DNA of 64,000 nucleotides from Marvania coccoides (Eukaryota; Chlorophyta; Trebouxiophyceae; Chlorellales; Chlorellaceae), in contig OY978101.1 in assembly GCA_963854735.1 (NCBI GenBank), positions 1,674,001 through 1,738,000 of the forward strand, given 5' to 3'. Shown piece by piece: positions 54,488 through 64,000 of the stretch. The notes under the pieces are model-generated. The model was not told the origin of the DNA. It ran no database searches and saw only the letters and a list, made by a program, of their open reading frames with translations. Position 1 is the first letter of the stretch. The number at the start of each line of letters is the position of its first letter. The translations under genes and the position numbers were made by a program.

Positions 54488-54942
54488 AATGGTTTTCTAT
54501 AACCTTATCGAATTTGAATGTAGCTGACATGCAAAAAATTGCATGAAAAATTGTGCTCGAGCCTTCTACTATCTTTATAACCGCAGAGCAACTACTATAT
54601 CAACGAGGAGGGGCTCAAAGGGGAAGAAAGAGTGGAGGGAGGTATTCCCATAACACAAGGCACCAGGCTGGCGGCGGCGCTGGGGGCCCCACTTGTACGG
54701 CCGTAGCTGAAGTTTTAAATTGCGGTTTTGGAAAATAATTGTAAAAAAACTATTCGTAAACAAAACCTGCAAACGCGGGGAAAAAATACCAGCTGCTTCT
54801 GGAAGAAAGCAAATCCCCTCCAAAAGCAAAAGACAGGCTGGGCGCCCCTCCAAAAAGCAGCAACCCCTCCAAAAAAACGCTCTCTGTAGCTAGTCCTCAC
54901 AAATTCTTGTGGTGGGACCTGACCGTGTGCAGCAGCGAGGTA

Positions 54943-54998
54943 CCAGCCCCTGGCGGAGAGCCATTTGGTCATTGCTCTGGCTCTCCGCCAGGAGCTGG
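54943..54998. repeat. 21-bp stem-loop
   Basis: Arms 54943-54963 and 54978-54998 pair at 20 of 21 positions (core CCTGGCGGAGAGCCA / TGGCTCTCCGCCAGG) around a 14-base loop. Much more stable than its AT-rich surroundings. Confidence 0.8.
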
Positions 54999-55358
54999 AA
55001 AGAGCCCCCCGGCTGTGCGGCACTCCTTCCAGAGAAAAAAACGATTTTTTTCAATGAGGCGGACGAAGTGGCTGAAACTTTGAAATGTGGGCGCACTTAC
55101 GAGGGGTATGGTATGGACATGGGGGGGGTAAATTCGGGGGGGGTAAATTCAATGCGGCGGTTAAAAAAAGAAAGATGCGAAAGAAGCTCCCTCCCACACG
55201 AACGCAAAAACTGTAGTAGGTGAACTTACGCCTTTTGGTACATGTTTTGAGGATAGTTGCGCCACGTCGAAACTTATTTATGTCTCAACGTGTTGAAAAA
55301 AAAAGAATCTCTCTCACCACCTACTTCCCGAAAGCTGCAAATTGACTGAGCGGACACT

Positions 55359-58105
55359 ATGGCAGAGACGTGGGAGCCCTCCGACTATTCATGGGATGCG
55401 GAAGGACTCGTCAGTGTGAATATACAATCGGGTGTGCTCCCTTGCCAAAGCCCCCTTGCGACCAAACGGAAGAGTGGGAGCAAAGCCCGGCGCAAACCCA
55501 GCGTAGATGCCTTCTGCCAGGTCGAGGGGTGCAATGCGCGGCTGGAAGTGGCCTACTACAAGGTAGGAATTCTGGCGGGAGTCAATTAATTTTGCCATCA
55601 TACATCCGTATCGAGCTGCTGGGGGGCCGCGATCGCCCCTATACCCCGCCCGCAGAGCCCTGAATCGTATGTGATCATTCAATTGTGCAGAAATACCGGG
55701 TGTGCCCCTCCCACGCCAAGGCCCCGGCGGTGGTCGTTCTGGGGAAGACAGTGCGCTTCTGCCAAAAGGTGAGCTAGTTTTTTATATTCTGTCAAAGTAT
55801 TGTCAGAATGCTAGGGATAGTGTTTCTCCCGACTCAGAATCATAATTGACACCCGCCCAATCTCAACATTCCAACACCCACTGCTCCGCAGTGCGCCCGC
55901 TTCCACGACCTTGCCGAGTTCGACTTGGACCGCCGCAGCTGCCGCACCCGCCTGGCTGAGCATAACAGGCGCCGTCGTGAGATGACCATGGACCGCAACC
56001 CTCGCCTCGTGAACCAGCAGGCGGACAGCCAGGATGCGGCCACCAACGAGGCAGCGCTGGCCGCCTCTCAGCACGAAGCAGCATCAAAGTCGAGCTACCA
56101 CACCCCGTGCAGCAGCGCGCCCTCAATCAGCGAGGTCGCGCCCTCCTCCGCCCGCACCGCGCCCGCCCTCGCCCGCCCCCACGAGGCGGAGGGCAAGCGC
56201 CCCCAGGTGTTGTCAATGGACGACCTGATGGGGCCGCTGGGTCACTCCCTGCACTCCCTGGATCAAATATACATGCCGGTGCGAGGAGTCCTGAGGGTAA
56301 AACCCACCGCGCTGGAGGTGCAGGCCCACGACGCCGGCTTGCCGAGAATGAGCTGCCTGCCGCCCACCAGCTACCACGCCCACGCTGGCCACAGCTCGGA
56401 CACAGAAGACTTCAACATGCTGGAAGGCGCGCTGGATGCGCTGCTGGTGGGACTGGACCCCACTGCTGTCCATGCCGACCCATGGGCCGGCCACGCCCAG
56501 GCGCTGCCCCCCAACCAACAGGCCATCGCCGCTGCCTCCGCCGCCATGTCTGGCCTTCCCCCTCTCCCTTCCCCCGCTGTTGTTTCTGCTGCTGCCCTGG
56601 GCCCCATTCCCATGGATGACCTGCACGAGCTGGACCTTGAGTACCTGGAAGGCCTGCTCATAGACGACCCAGCAGTAGGCGCAGACTTTGGACCGCCGCC
56701 ACCCCCCTACCAGTCCCCCGACGTGGTGGTGCAGCTGTCCCTGAAGCTGTTCTCCTGCCTGCCCACCGACCTCCCCACTAACATGCGCAGCGAGCTGGAG
56801 AGAGCGCTGGCGGTGTGCCCCAACTTGCTGGAGGGGTACGTGCGCCCGGGGTGCACCCACGTCACAGTGGACGTGCGCGTGCCGGCAGCGGAGGCGCAGC
56901 GCCTGCAGGACGCCCCCCTGGACGAGCGCATGGCGGAGCTGGTGAGGCGGTGCGCTGCAGCTGGCCAGCCGCTGCCCACCAGCGCGGGCATGATTGCGCA
57001 GATGGGCAGCCAGGTGGCAGTGTTGAGGGATGACCGCGTACTGGGCGTGGCCGACCTGGGCACGCTGCGCAACAACCGTCCCCGCGTGGCCGCCACGTCG
57101 CGCGTGTGCCTGTTTGTGGAGGACGCCGATGCCGCGGTGATCGACCTGCACGGCGCGGGCATTGGACGCCCCGGCGACGTGGTGCTGTGCCGGCAGCACG
57201 GTCGGTTTGTGACCACTGAGGTTGTGGGCGGGGCATACTGGCGCGTGCACGATGACGCCCTGCCCGAAGACGAGGCAGAGGAGCTGGACGGCGAGTCTGC
57301 CACTGGGGTGCTGGAATACGAGGCATCGCTGCGATCGGAATCCAGTTTCACGTCGCGAGCGGGGTCCGACGCTGGTGGCTCTACTTCTGGGGCCAGCAGC
57401 AGCCTGGAGCGCGCCAGCAAGGCCGCAGCAATGGACCCTGCTGTGTCAGTGCGCCTGCTGGGGCTGGACTGCGGCGTTGCCGAGGTTGAGGTGCAGGTGG
57501 GAGGCGTGATGACCGCCCCCCGCCCCCTGCTGGTGCTGCCAGATGCAAGGGCCGCTGCCGAGGTGGAGGTGCTTGCCGCCCGTGCCCGCCGCGCCCCCTG
57601 GATGGACTCCTTCTTGCGCGACACCGGCGTGGTGGTGGCGCACATTTGCAGCGAGGGCGCCGCCGCCAGGGCGCCTGCAGAGGTGGTGGAGGCCCTGGCC
57701 GCCCAGACCGCAGAGTACGCCAAACAGGTGGGGTGCCCCGCGCTGGCCAGGCTGCTGCGCCGCGCCCTGCACGCCCTGCGTCGCGCCATTGGCACCGACG
57801 ACACGGCCTCTGCCATGATGGCTGGACAGAGCTCATCCACGCCAGAAAAGGGGGCAGCAGCGCCCCTTGAGGCCGTGTCGGACGAATTCGCTACTCCCGC
57901 CGCTGCTGCCGAGCTTGTGAAGGCGAGGCAGCGCGCTCAGTCCACGCTGGAGTGCACCGTGCAGCGCACGCTGGCGATGGAATCCGAGCTCAGGCGCAGC
58001 GCTGCCAACGTCATTGCGTGCACATCCACCATGCTGGAGGGCAGGCAGCCCCTGGCGATCTTTCTCTTCAGCCTGGCGGTGGCGGTGGCGGCGCGCCTGC
58101 TTTGA
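55359..58105 (+). CDS. SBP-box transcription factor with C-terminal hydrophobic tail
   Basis: Exons 55359-55562, 55691-55768 and 55892-58105 (phase 0) give 831 aa. The SBP domain (about 50-125) is spread over the three exons and has all eight zinc ligands: CQVEGC, RVCPSH, RFCQKCARFH and RSC, then the nuclear signal RTRLAEHNRRRR. SBP proteins bind GTAC-core DNA; in algae CRR1 controls copper and hypoxia genes, but no evidence here ties this one to copper. After a Ser/Pro/Ala-rich middle, residues about 270-560 look folded (VVVQLSLKLFSCLPTDLP, VRPGCTHVTVDVRVPAAEA), as in the large SPL1/SPL7/SPL12 group. The last 19 residues are hydrophobic (QPLAIFLFSLAVAVAARLL), a possible membrane anchor. Confidence 0.9.
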
Positions 58106-58813
58106 CTATTAATGCACTAAACCCGATTATTTTTTCTTTTCTCTCAAATATACGTATTGCTGCAGTACAAAGTTGGTTTTCATTTACTTGTTGTTATACT
58201 GGCTAGTGTGAGTACCTGCTGCAGCGCTGGCAATCCCTTCTTGCGCCAGTGGTTGATTTGATTATGCGTTTGCATCCTGCGGTGTTGAGTATCCTTTTTT
58301 TTATTCTCTATATCATTTTCTAACTTTTGGCATGTATTCCCTCCTGACGTCTCCTGAGAACGGAACGTTCCCTGTGTATTTTTGGGCTCTTCCGTCATCT
58401 CTTTTGACCCATTGCTTCTTCTGGGAAAAAAAAAAACCTTCTCATTTCACACGAGTATCACCTACCTTCTCCAAATTCCGTTAACCTTGAATCTTCTTTG
58501 TCGTTTTTTTCTTCCTTCTCCTTCTTCTTTGCTCTCTACGACAGCGACTCTTTCTTATTTTAATTTTTGGTGCTGAAATGCCCCCGTCAGAGCGTGTTTA
58601 CCTAAAATGGGGAGGCAGAAGAGCATTTATTTTTTGCCTGTCTGCGTTTTTTCCTTTCATTGTCACCCTTTTTCCTTCAATGGACGAAACACTCGAGAAA
58701 AAAAACAGTCTTACTTCCAATTAACCCCGTTTCCATTTGATTGTATAAATAAGGGAATGCTGGTTTGATGGCATCTAATTGACGGAAATAAATTCGCTTA
58801 ATAATACCCAATA
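58106..58813. other. Convergent intergenic spacer
   Basis: 3' flanks of the SBP and FKBP genes. Pyrimidine-rich plus strand (58500-58560). No gene seen. Confidence 0.5.
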
Positions 58814-59546
58814 TTAGCTCTTTGAGGAATTCACTCGACGAAGAAGGATCTCAAACAATAGCGACTCTTTGCGGTGGTTGTCCAGCTGCCGCCGGGTGGC
58901 AAAGGTCGGCATCTGGGGGGCCTGGCCTGCGCCAGCCGCCCACCCAGCAGAGGCCGGCACCAGGATGCGACGCTTTCCTCCAACTTGCATGCCCTCCAGC
59001 GCTTCCACCAGGCCAGGTACCGTGACAGCATCGTCCTGCGCAGCAATTGAAAACCATTCGAATATAGGGGAAATTATTGGGGGAGGAAAAAAATGTTGTT
59101 CTTCTTACGAGTGTGAGGAGCACAGGGCCGGTGGGCACGTCCTGGGGCTGAGAGCTGACCCCTTCCACCGTTGAATAGATGAAGTAGCCGTTGCTGCGGC
59201 GCAGCACGTAGTCCACGGTCACGCGGTCGCCACGAGCGGCAGCAGGGCCCGACCCCGATGCGAGCTCCTGCACACCCACACCGCTGGCAGTCTTGAAGAA
59301 CTTGGGGGCGAGGTCGTCCTCCACGGTTGCCAGTCCCGGTGAAGACCATCCGTCCCCAGATTGGGCGGCGGTCCCTGCCTGAGCAGCGCGGAGCGTGGAC
59401 GGGGCGGACGCCGCCAGTAAAACGGAGCCAGCGAGGAGAGCCTCCCGCCGGGAAGGCAGTGCCGGCCTTGATGGCATTGCGGTTGGGGGGCATTGCGAGG
59501 ACCGGGGGCTGCTGTGTGAAGCAGCGACGGTGGTGATGAGTGACAT
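58814..59546 (-). CDS. Thylakoid-lumen FKBP-type peptidyl-prolyl isomerase
   Basis: Exons 59109-59546 and 58814-59035 (phase 0) give 219 aa. A Ser/Pro/Arg-rich transit part is followed by SRREALLAGSVLLAASAPS with twin Arg at 33-34 and a probable cleavage near RAAQA, pointing to Tat import into the lumen. The FKBP domain (about 85-219) shows SGVGVQELASGSGPAAARGDRVTVDYVLRRSNGYFIYST, VPGLVEALEGMQVGGKRRILVP and LLFEILLRRV. Several FK506-site aromatics are replaced, as in many lumenal FKBPs, so isomerase activity is uncertain. It diverges from the polyketide synthase 238 bp away. Confidence 0.85.
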
Positions 59547-59784
59547 TTTTGTTTCCTAGTTTGCCCGCAGAAAAATATGGTCGCGTGACGTATGGGCCCT
59601 TATGGTTTCGATGTCTATTATTAGCAATTTCGGCTATGGAATTGGGCGAAATTTAGGGCGAAATCGCAGGCAACAAGAAGAAAGGTTGACTTTTTTGAAA
59701 TTGCCTCAAAAATCCAATCCGCGTAGTTAAATTGAATATTACAGAGCGTAAAGTAACGTATGCGCTGAGAAACAGACATAGGAG

Positions 59785-62700
59785 ATGCCCAGCTCCCTGG
59801 CAGACGCGGGCGCGAGAGCCTTGGAAGCTCTTGTTGTCCCAATTTTCCGGCAGCAGGCCGGAGATCCCGTTCCGAAAGGCATAGCAAAATATTGCACGGC
59901 TCGAGATGGAGGGGATGCGGTGCTGCTCGCCCGTCTTTTTAATTCCGTCACCACCAGGTGAGAATCTGCAATGCGAAATTTGGGACTGGTTTGGTGCGCT
60001 AAACAAATGCCGTTTATGCCACATGTAGCTCAATATATGTATATCTATAAATATATACCCCCCCCCCCCCCCCCCGCTTTGTTATTCACAAAAACACTGC
60101 AATTTACTCACGACTTTTTACCTTCCTTGCCACATCCCGCAGCAACTCTGACGCTTCCCTGCGCCTTCTCGTCATCCACGAGGGCGTGGATGCGTTGGCC
60201 AGCATTTCAAGCAGGCTGGCTGCCGAGGCTGTGCCGCATGTGGCCGTGGTAGGCTCTATCGACGAGCCGGCAACGCTGCTGCGCGCTGTGTACGATGCTG
60301 GAGTGCAAGACCTCCACGAGTTTCTAATGGTGCAATCTCTTGTGAGTTTGACACATTCGTAGCCCAAGCTTTCACCTTGAATTGTTATCAAAACCGTGCC
60401 CGCTAAATATTTTTGTGTTGCGCATGCAGCTGGGAAATCGCTCTAGAGGCCGCAGCTCCAATTTGCAGTTCTTTCAAGACCTTTCCAGCGACCATGGCGT
60501 CGTGGCAACCGACACGCGTGCCGCCTCGGCCAGCAGCTTGAAGAGGGTTGCTCCGACAGCCTCTGCCAAACCACACGCCCTGGCCCACAGCCTCTCCGCC
60601 GTCGCAGAATGCGATGCGGAGGAGGATGAAAGTGCGGCGTCTCATGCCCATTCTTCTTCTGCTCCAGAGACGGGCCTCCCGCCGCTGCTGAACAGCGGTG
60701 CAGAGGGCCTTCTGCCTCGCCCCACCTTGGGATTTCACTTGATCTCCTCGGTGGAGGGCCATGCAACCACGGTGGTGCACCTCGACACGGTGCCATTTCT
60801 GGTGAGGCCCACCGTGGAGGCTGACGTGGCAGTGCTGCACCAGCTGCAGGCCTACCTGCCGAATGGCATGCTGCTCCGCCGCGCCACTGCCAGCCGCCTC
60901 AGCCGCCTCATGAGCGACGCAGCGCAGCGGTGGAAGTGGGTGGCAGAGGTGCAGGGCACTGTGGTTGCGGCGCTGGCGCTGGTAGATACCGGCAATGGCT
61001 GCGCGGAGTTTGAGCTGGCAGCAGTGAACCCTGCGCTGGTGGAGCGAGAGGAGGTGTTTTGCGCGCTGAGCTGCTTTGCGCTGCAGTGCCTGCTGGATGA
61101 AGGACACGTGGAAAAGCTCTGCCAGGGCAACCTTCGCGTGGATGTCGGTAGCTTTGCGCTGCCAGGTTCAGAAGCAGTGCTGGCGCACTTCCAGGTCTCA
61201 ACGTTCGCAGGTAGGCTTGATGCTATGGTTGAAAACGCTGCTACTGATTCTCACCTGCAGGCAGCGTTGCCCAGAAGAGCGTCCCTCTCTGGCCTGGGCG
61301 CGTCGCATATTGCGCAGCGCACAGCCGTCTTCGCCCCTGGCATCTCCCTCGGCGCCTTCATCTCCTGGGTGGCCAACGGCGTGACAGCCGTGCAACTTCC
61401 TCTCAGCCTCGACCTTGACGAAGGGAAGAGCGCAGGCCTGGCCGAGGCGGAGAGCGGTGCGGCTGCCGAAGAGCGCAGAGAGCCCCGCCGCTCCAAAGCC
61501 GCCACAATTCTGGATGCAGCCCGGCGCGTCACCAAGACGCTGGACTTTTTCGACTCTGGTGAGCCGCAGCAATAATTCAGCTCGACAATTTATTTGTTTT
61601 TGCCGGTATTGTCTAGAACTTGCTTTTTGTCAGGTTTCGTTTTAAACAGGTTTAATGCTGTACAGGAGCCGACGCATTTGCCGAGGAGGCTTTGGCCACC
61701 AGCATGGAGACTGTCAAGTCCTACATGCTTGCTTCAGATCTCGACGTCGACAAATTCACCTCTGCCACGCCTCTGGGAGACGCTGGACTGGACTCCCTCG
61801 ACATGCTGAAGCTCGCCAGTCTGCTGTCCGAGGCGCTCGACATTGCGCTGCCCTCCACCGTGCTGTTTGACTATCCCACTGTGGATTCGCTGTGCACATA
61901 CGTCGTTGCAGCGCAGGGCGTTGCCAACGCGCTGCAGCACGCCAACGCTGCTGGAGACAATGCGCCCGGAGCCCAAGGCAGAGCCAGGTCCCGCACTCTC
62001 AGCTTTGGCGCTGCCAAACCTGCGGTGGGAGGTCGCAGGCGCACAAGCATTTTGCAAAGGCCGGGCTCCACCGCCAGCAACGCCACTCAGCTCCAGGCTG
62101 CTGCGATGCGCCGGAGGACCAGCTTGTTTGCGCGTGGAGAGCTGCGCGCCATGGTGGTGGACCGCACGGGGCTCAGCAGCGAAGGCATGGTGCCTTCCAA
62201 CACCATGCCGGTGGTACTCATGGAGGCGGCAGCAGTGCGGCTGCCTGGAGTCAACAACTCCATCTCAGCCAGCGGTGCAGCTATCCTGGGGACGGATGCC
62301 CCGCGCGTTGTGCCGCACTCTCGCTGGGACGTCGATGCCCTCACCCGCAACGCAGCTGAGCCTCTCCCCGCTCGCTTTGCATCCTTCATGCTGGATTCTG
62401 TCTCTGTGTTTGACCCCGAGCTGTTTGGCATCAACCAGTCTGAGGCTGCCCTCATGGACCCGCAGCAGCGCCTCATGCTGGAGTGCACCTACGAGAGCAT
62501 GCGGGAGACCCTGGGTAGGTTGATGGTGATTACCAAGTTTATTTTTTATTCTAAAATATTTGAGAAATTTTGAATTTTGCTCAATCCCATGCATTTTTTT
62601 TTTCTGTCAAAATTAGATTTTGGCGATGAAATAACAAATTCTCTGAAATAAATGATATTCCGATACTCTCGAAACAATTTGTTTTATTCAAACAACTCAA

Positions 62701-64000
62701 GAATGGGCGTCGGCCATCATGAGGAACATTTACACTCGTCTCTTGTTTTTCTCTTTTCACACTTGTAGCGGCAACCCGCTCTGGCAAGCCCAGCCATGGT
62801 GCGGATGTCGGAGTATATATTGGAGCATCCTACTCCGAGTACCTTGGATTGGCCGCAGCCCACAAGGCAGCTTCTGGGTACACTGCCAGCGGGGGCAGCC
62901 TCAGCGTGCTGGCAGGCCGCATCTCCTACCTCTTTGGGTTCACCGGGCCCAGCACGCTGACAGACACCGCCTGTAGCTCCAGTCTAGTGGCTCTGGGAGG
63001 GGCCCACGGCGCCCTGCGCCTGGGGCAGTGCCGCTCTGCTGTGGCTGGCGGCGTCAACCTCATGCTGGCTCCTGCCACCACCGCAATGTACCACGCTGCA
63101 GGCATGCTTACGGCGGATGGGAGGTGCAAGGCGCTGGATGCTGCTGCAGATGGCTACGTGCGCGCTGAGGCTGCCATGGCCTACTACCTCCGCCTGGTCA
63201 CTGGGTTTGAGGCGGCAGGAAAGCCTGCCTCAGAAACCACCACCATTGCGGTGCTGGCTGCGGTGGTGAACCAAGACGGCAGATCCAGCTCCCTCACCGC
63301 CCCCAACGGCCCCTCCCAGCAGGCCCTGCTCAAGTCAGCGCTGCAGGCGTCTCACCTGGCTGCCGCCGAGGTGGGCGTCATTCAGCTGCACGGCACGGGC
63401 ACTGTGCTGGGAGACCCCATCGAGGCCAACGCCTCCCTCGCGGTGCTCATGCACAAGCGGCAGCGGCGCAACGGCGCTCTGGTGCTGAGCGCTGCAAAGG
63501 CCTCGTTTGGGCACGCAGAGCCAGCAGCAGGCTCGGTTGGCATCGCCGCTGCCGTGCTCAGCCTGGAGAACATGTGTCTTCCCCATCAGCTGCACCTCAA
63601 AACCGTCAACCCCTACGTTGCGCTGTGCGTTGAGGGCAGCGGACGCATTGACGGCGCGCTCGCGGTGGCTGCAGCCAAGCAAGCCGCCCCTCTGCCCTCT
63701 ACACACGCAAAGCCCTCGAGCGTGGCCGCCATCAGCGGTTTTGCCTTCCAGGGCACCAATGCGCACGTCACCCTGGAGGCTATCGCCGGCGGCAGTCGCC
63801 CATCACCTCAGTTCAGCGCCCAGGAGCTGGTGGCAAAGACGTGGCGCAGAATTCACGTGTGGTTCTGTGCGCAGCGTCACGCCCTCATCCGGCGATTTTT
63901 GCCAGGAGGCGCTGGCAGTCGTGCAGCCTTATTTGAAGCTGGAGCTGTTGCTGCGGGGCTGGGCACCGATGCAGCTCTCGGGGCCGGCATTTTAGTAGAG
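59785..64000 (+). CDS. Type I polyketide synthase, N-terminal part (GNAT-like, ACP, KS), 3'-partial
   Basis: Exons 59785-59957, 60143-60341, 60430-61558, 61666-62514 and 62769 to beyond 64000, 1194 aa visible. Residues 1-240: no recognised domain. Residues about 245-385 look like a GNAT acyltransferase fold (PFLVRPTVEADVAVLHQLQAYLP, WKWVAEVQGTVVAALALV). An acyl carrier protein follows (about 510-580) with the phosphopantetheine Ser544 in LGDAGLDSLDML. From about 681 comes a ketosynthase with Cys852 (DTACSSSL), His991 (HGTGTVLGDP) and His1032 (ASFGHAEPAAG), at normal spacing. Together these form a loading module and first condensing domain. The product is unknown. The reading frame remains open to base 64000, but coding quality falls after TNAHVTLEAIA (about 63790), so a donor may lie there. 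The true start may be upstream. Confidence 0.85.
60058..60075 (+). repeat. Poly(C) tract in polyketide synthase intron 1
   Basis: Eighteen C in a row between donor (59958) and acceptor (60142). Confidence 0.85.

Larger units (their letters stand above)
54169..55358. other. Divergent intergenic region with two foldbacks
   Basis: 1.2 kb between GH47 and SBP starts. Contains the AACATT-type foldback (54278-54487), a strong 21-bp stem-loop (54943-54998) and three CCCCTCCAAAA-type repeats at about 54817-54873. No gene seen. Confidence 0.6.

Noticed and set aside
56213..57250. Minus-strand 345-codon frame over the SBP gene
   Set aside because: A shadow of the SBP exon 3; composition is His/Gln/Val-rich with no motif.
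1..64000. CRISPR arrays, rRNA or tRNA genes, bacterial operons
   Set aside because: No regularly spaced repeats, no cloverleaf or rRNA-like segment was recognised, and the genes have spliceosomal introns.

Overview
This window is nuclear DNA from a green plant-lineage alga, most likely a unicellular chlorophyte. The evidence is short GT-AG introns in nearly every gene, GC-rich exons set against AT-rich introns and intergenic DNA, an SBP-box transcription factor (a family restricted to green plants), a plant-type NBP35, thylakoid-lumen proteins with twin-arginine leaders (MPH2-like, FKBP), a plastid bL35 and a plastid KAS III. I cannot name the species. Exons were joined by eye from splice sites, reading phase and protein similarity. 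Coordinates given for each gene span the first to the last coding base, and exon boundaries are in the evidence text.

Left part (1-12.4 kb): 3' end of ADAT1 (tRNA adenosine deaminase), a RING/tail-anchor protein, NBP35, a TLDc protein, an FkbM methyltransferase, an unrecognised small membrane-like protein, KAS III, NAP1 and MPH2. All after ADAT1 lie on the minus strand.

Middle part (13.3-34 kb): three tandem minus-strand paralogues of secreted polysaccharide lyase family 14 (PL14), interrupted by a plus-strand TTG1/DCAF7-type WD40 gene. Then come a ceramide-glucosyltransferase-like GT2, a plastid DUF1997 protein, a type II membrane glycosyltransferase candidate with a long Asp/Tyr-rich stem, and a 1447-residue MOV10/SDE3-like helicase. 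A 2-kb gene-free stretch (14.8-16.8 kb) carries a decayed foldback repeat.

Right part (34-64 kb): a PHRF1-like RING-PHD protein, an MKP1-like phosphatase, pirin, a patatin-like lipase, Prp3, a DnaJ/DUF1977 protein, NDUFAF2-like, CCT2, plastid bL35, a KDEL-tailed GH47 mannosidase, an SBP-box factor with a C-terminal hydrophobic tail, a lumenal FKBP, and at the right edge the 5' end of a type I polyketide synthase.

Two items stand out. The polyketide synthase begins with an apparent GNAT-like domain, an acyl carrier protein and a ketosynthase, an order reminiscent of bacterial GNAT loading modules. The PL14 trio keeps the Lys, Ser-x-Arg and Tyr-x-Tyr pattern of the enzyme family to which chlorovirus wall-digesting lyases belong. 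Most genes sit as divergent or convergent pairs with short spacers, and several spacers hold palindromes or foldbacks.
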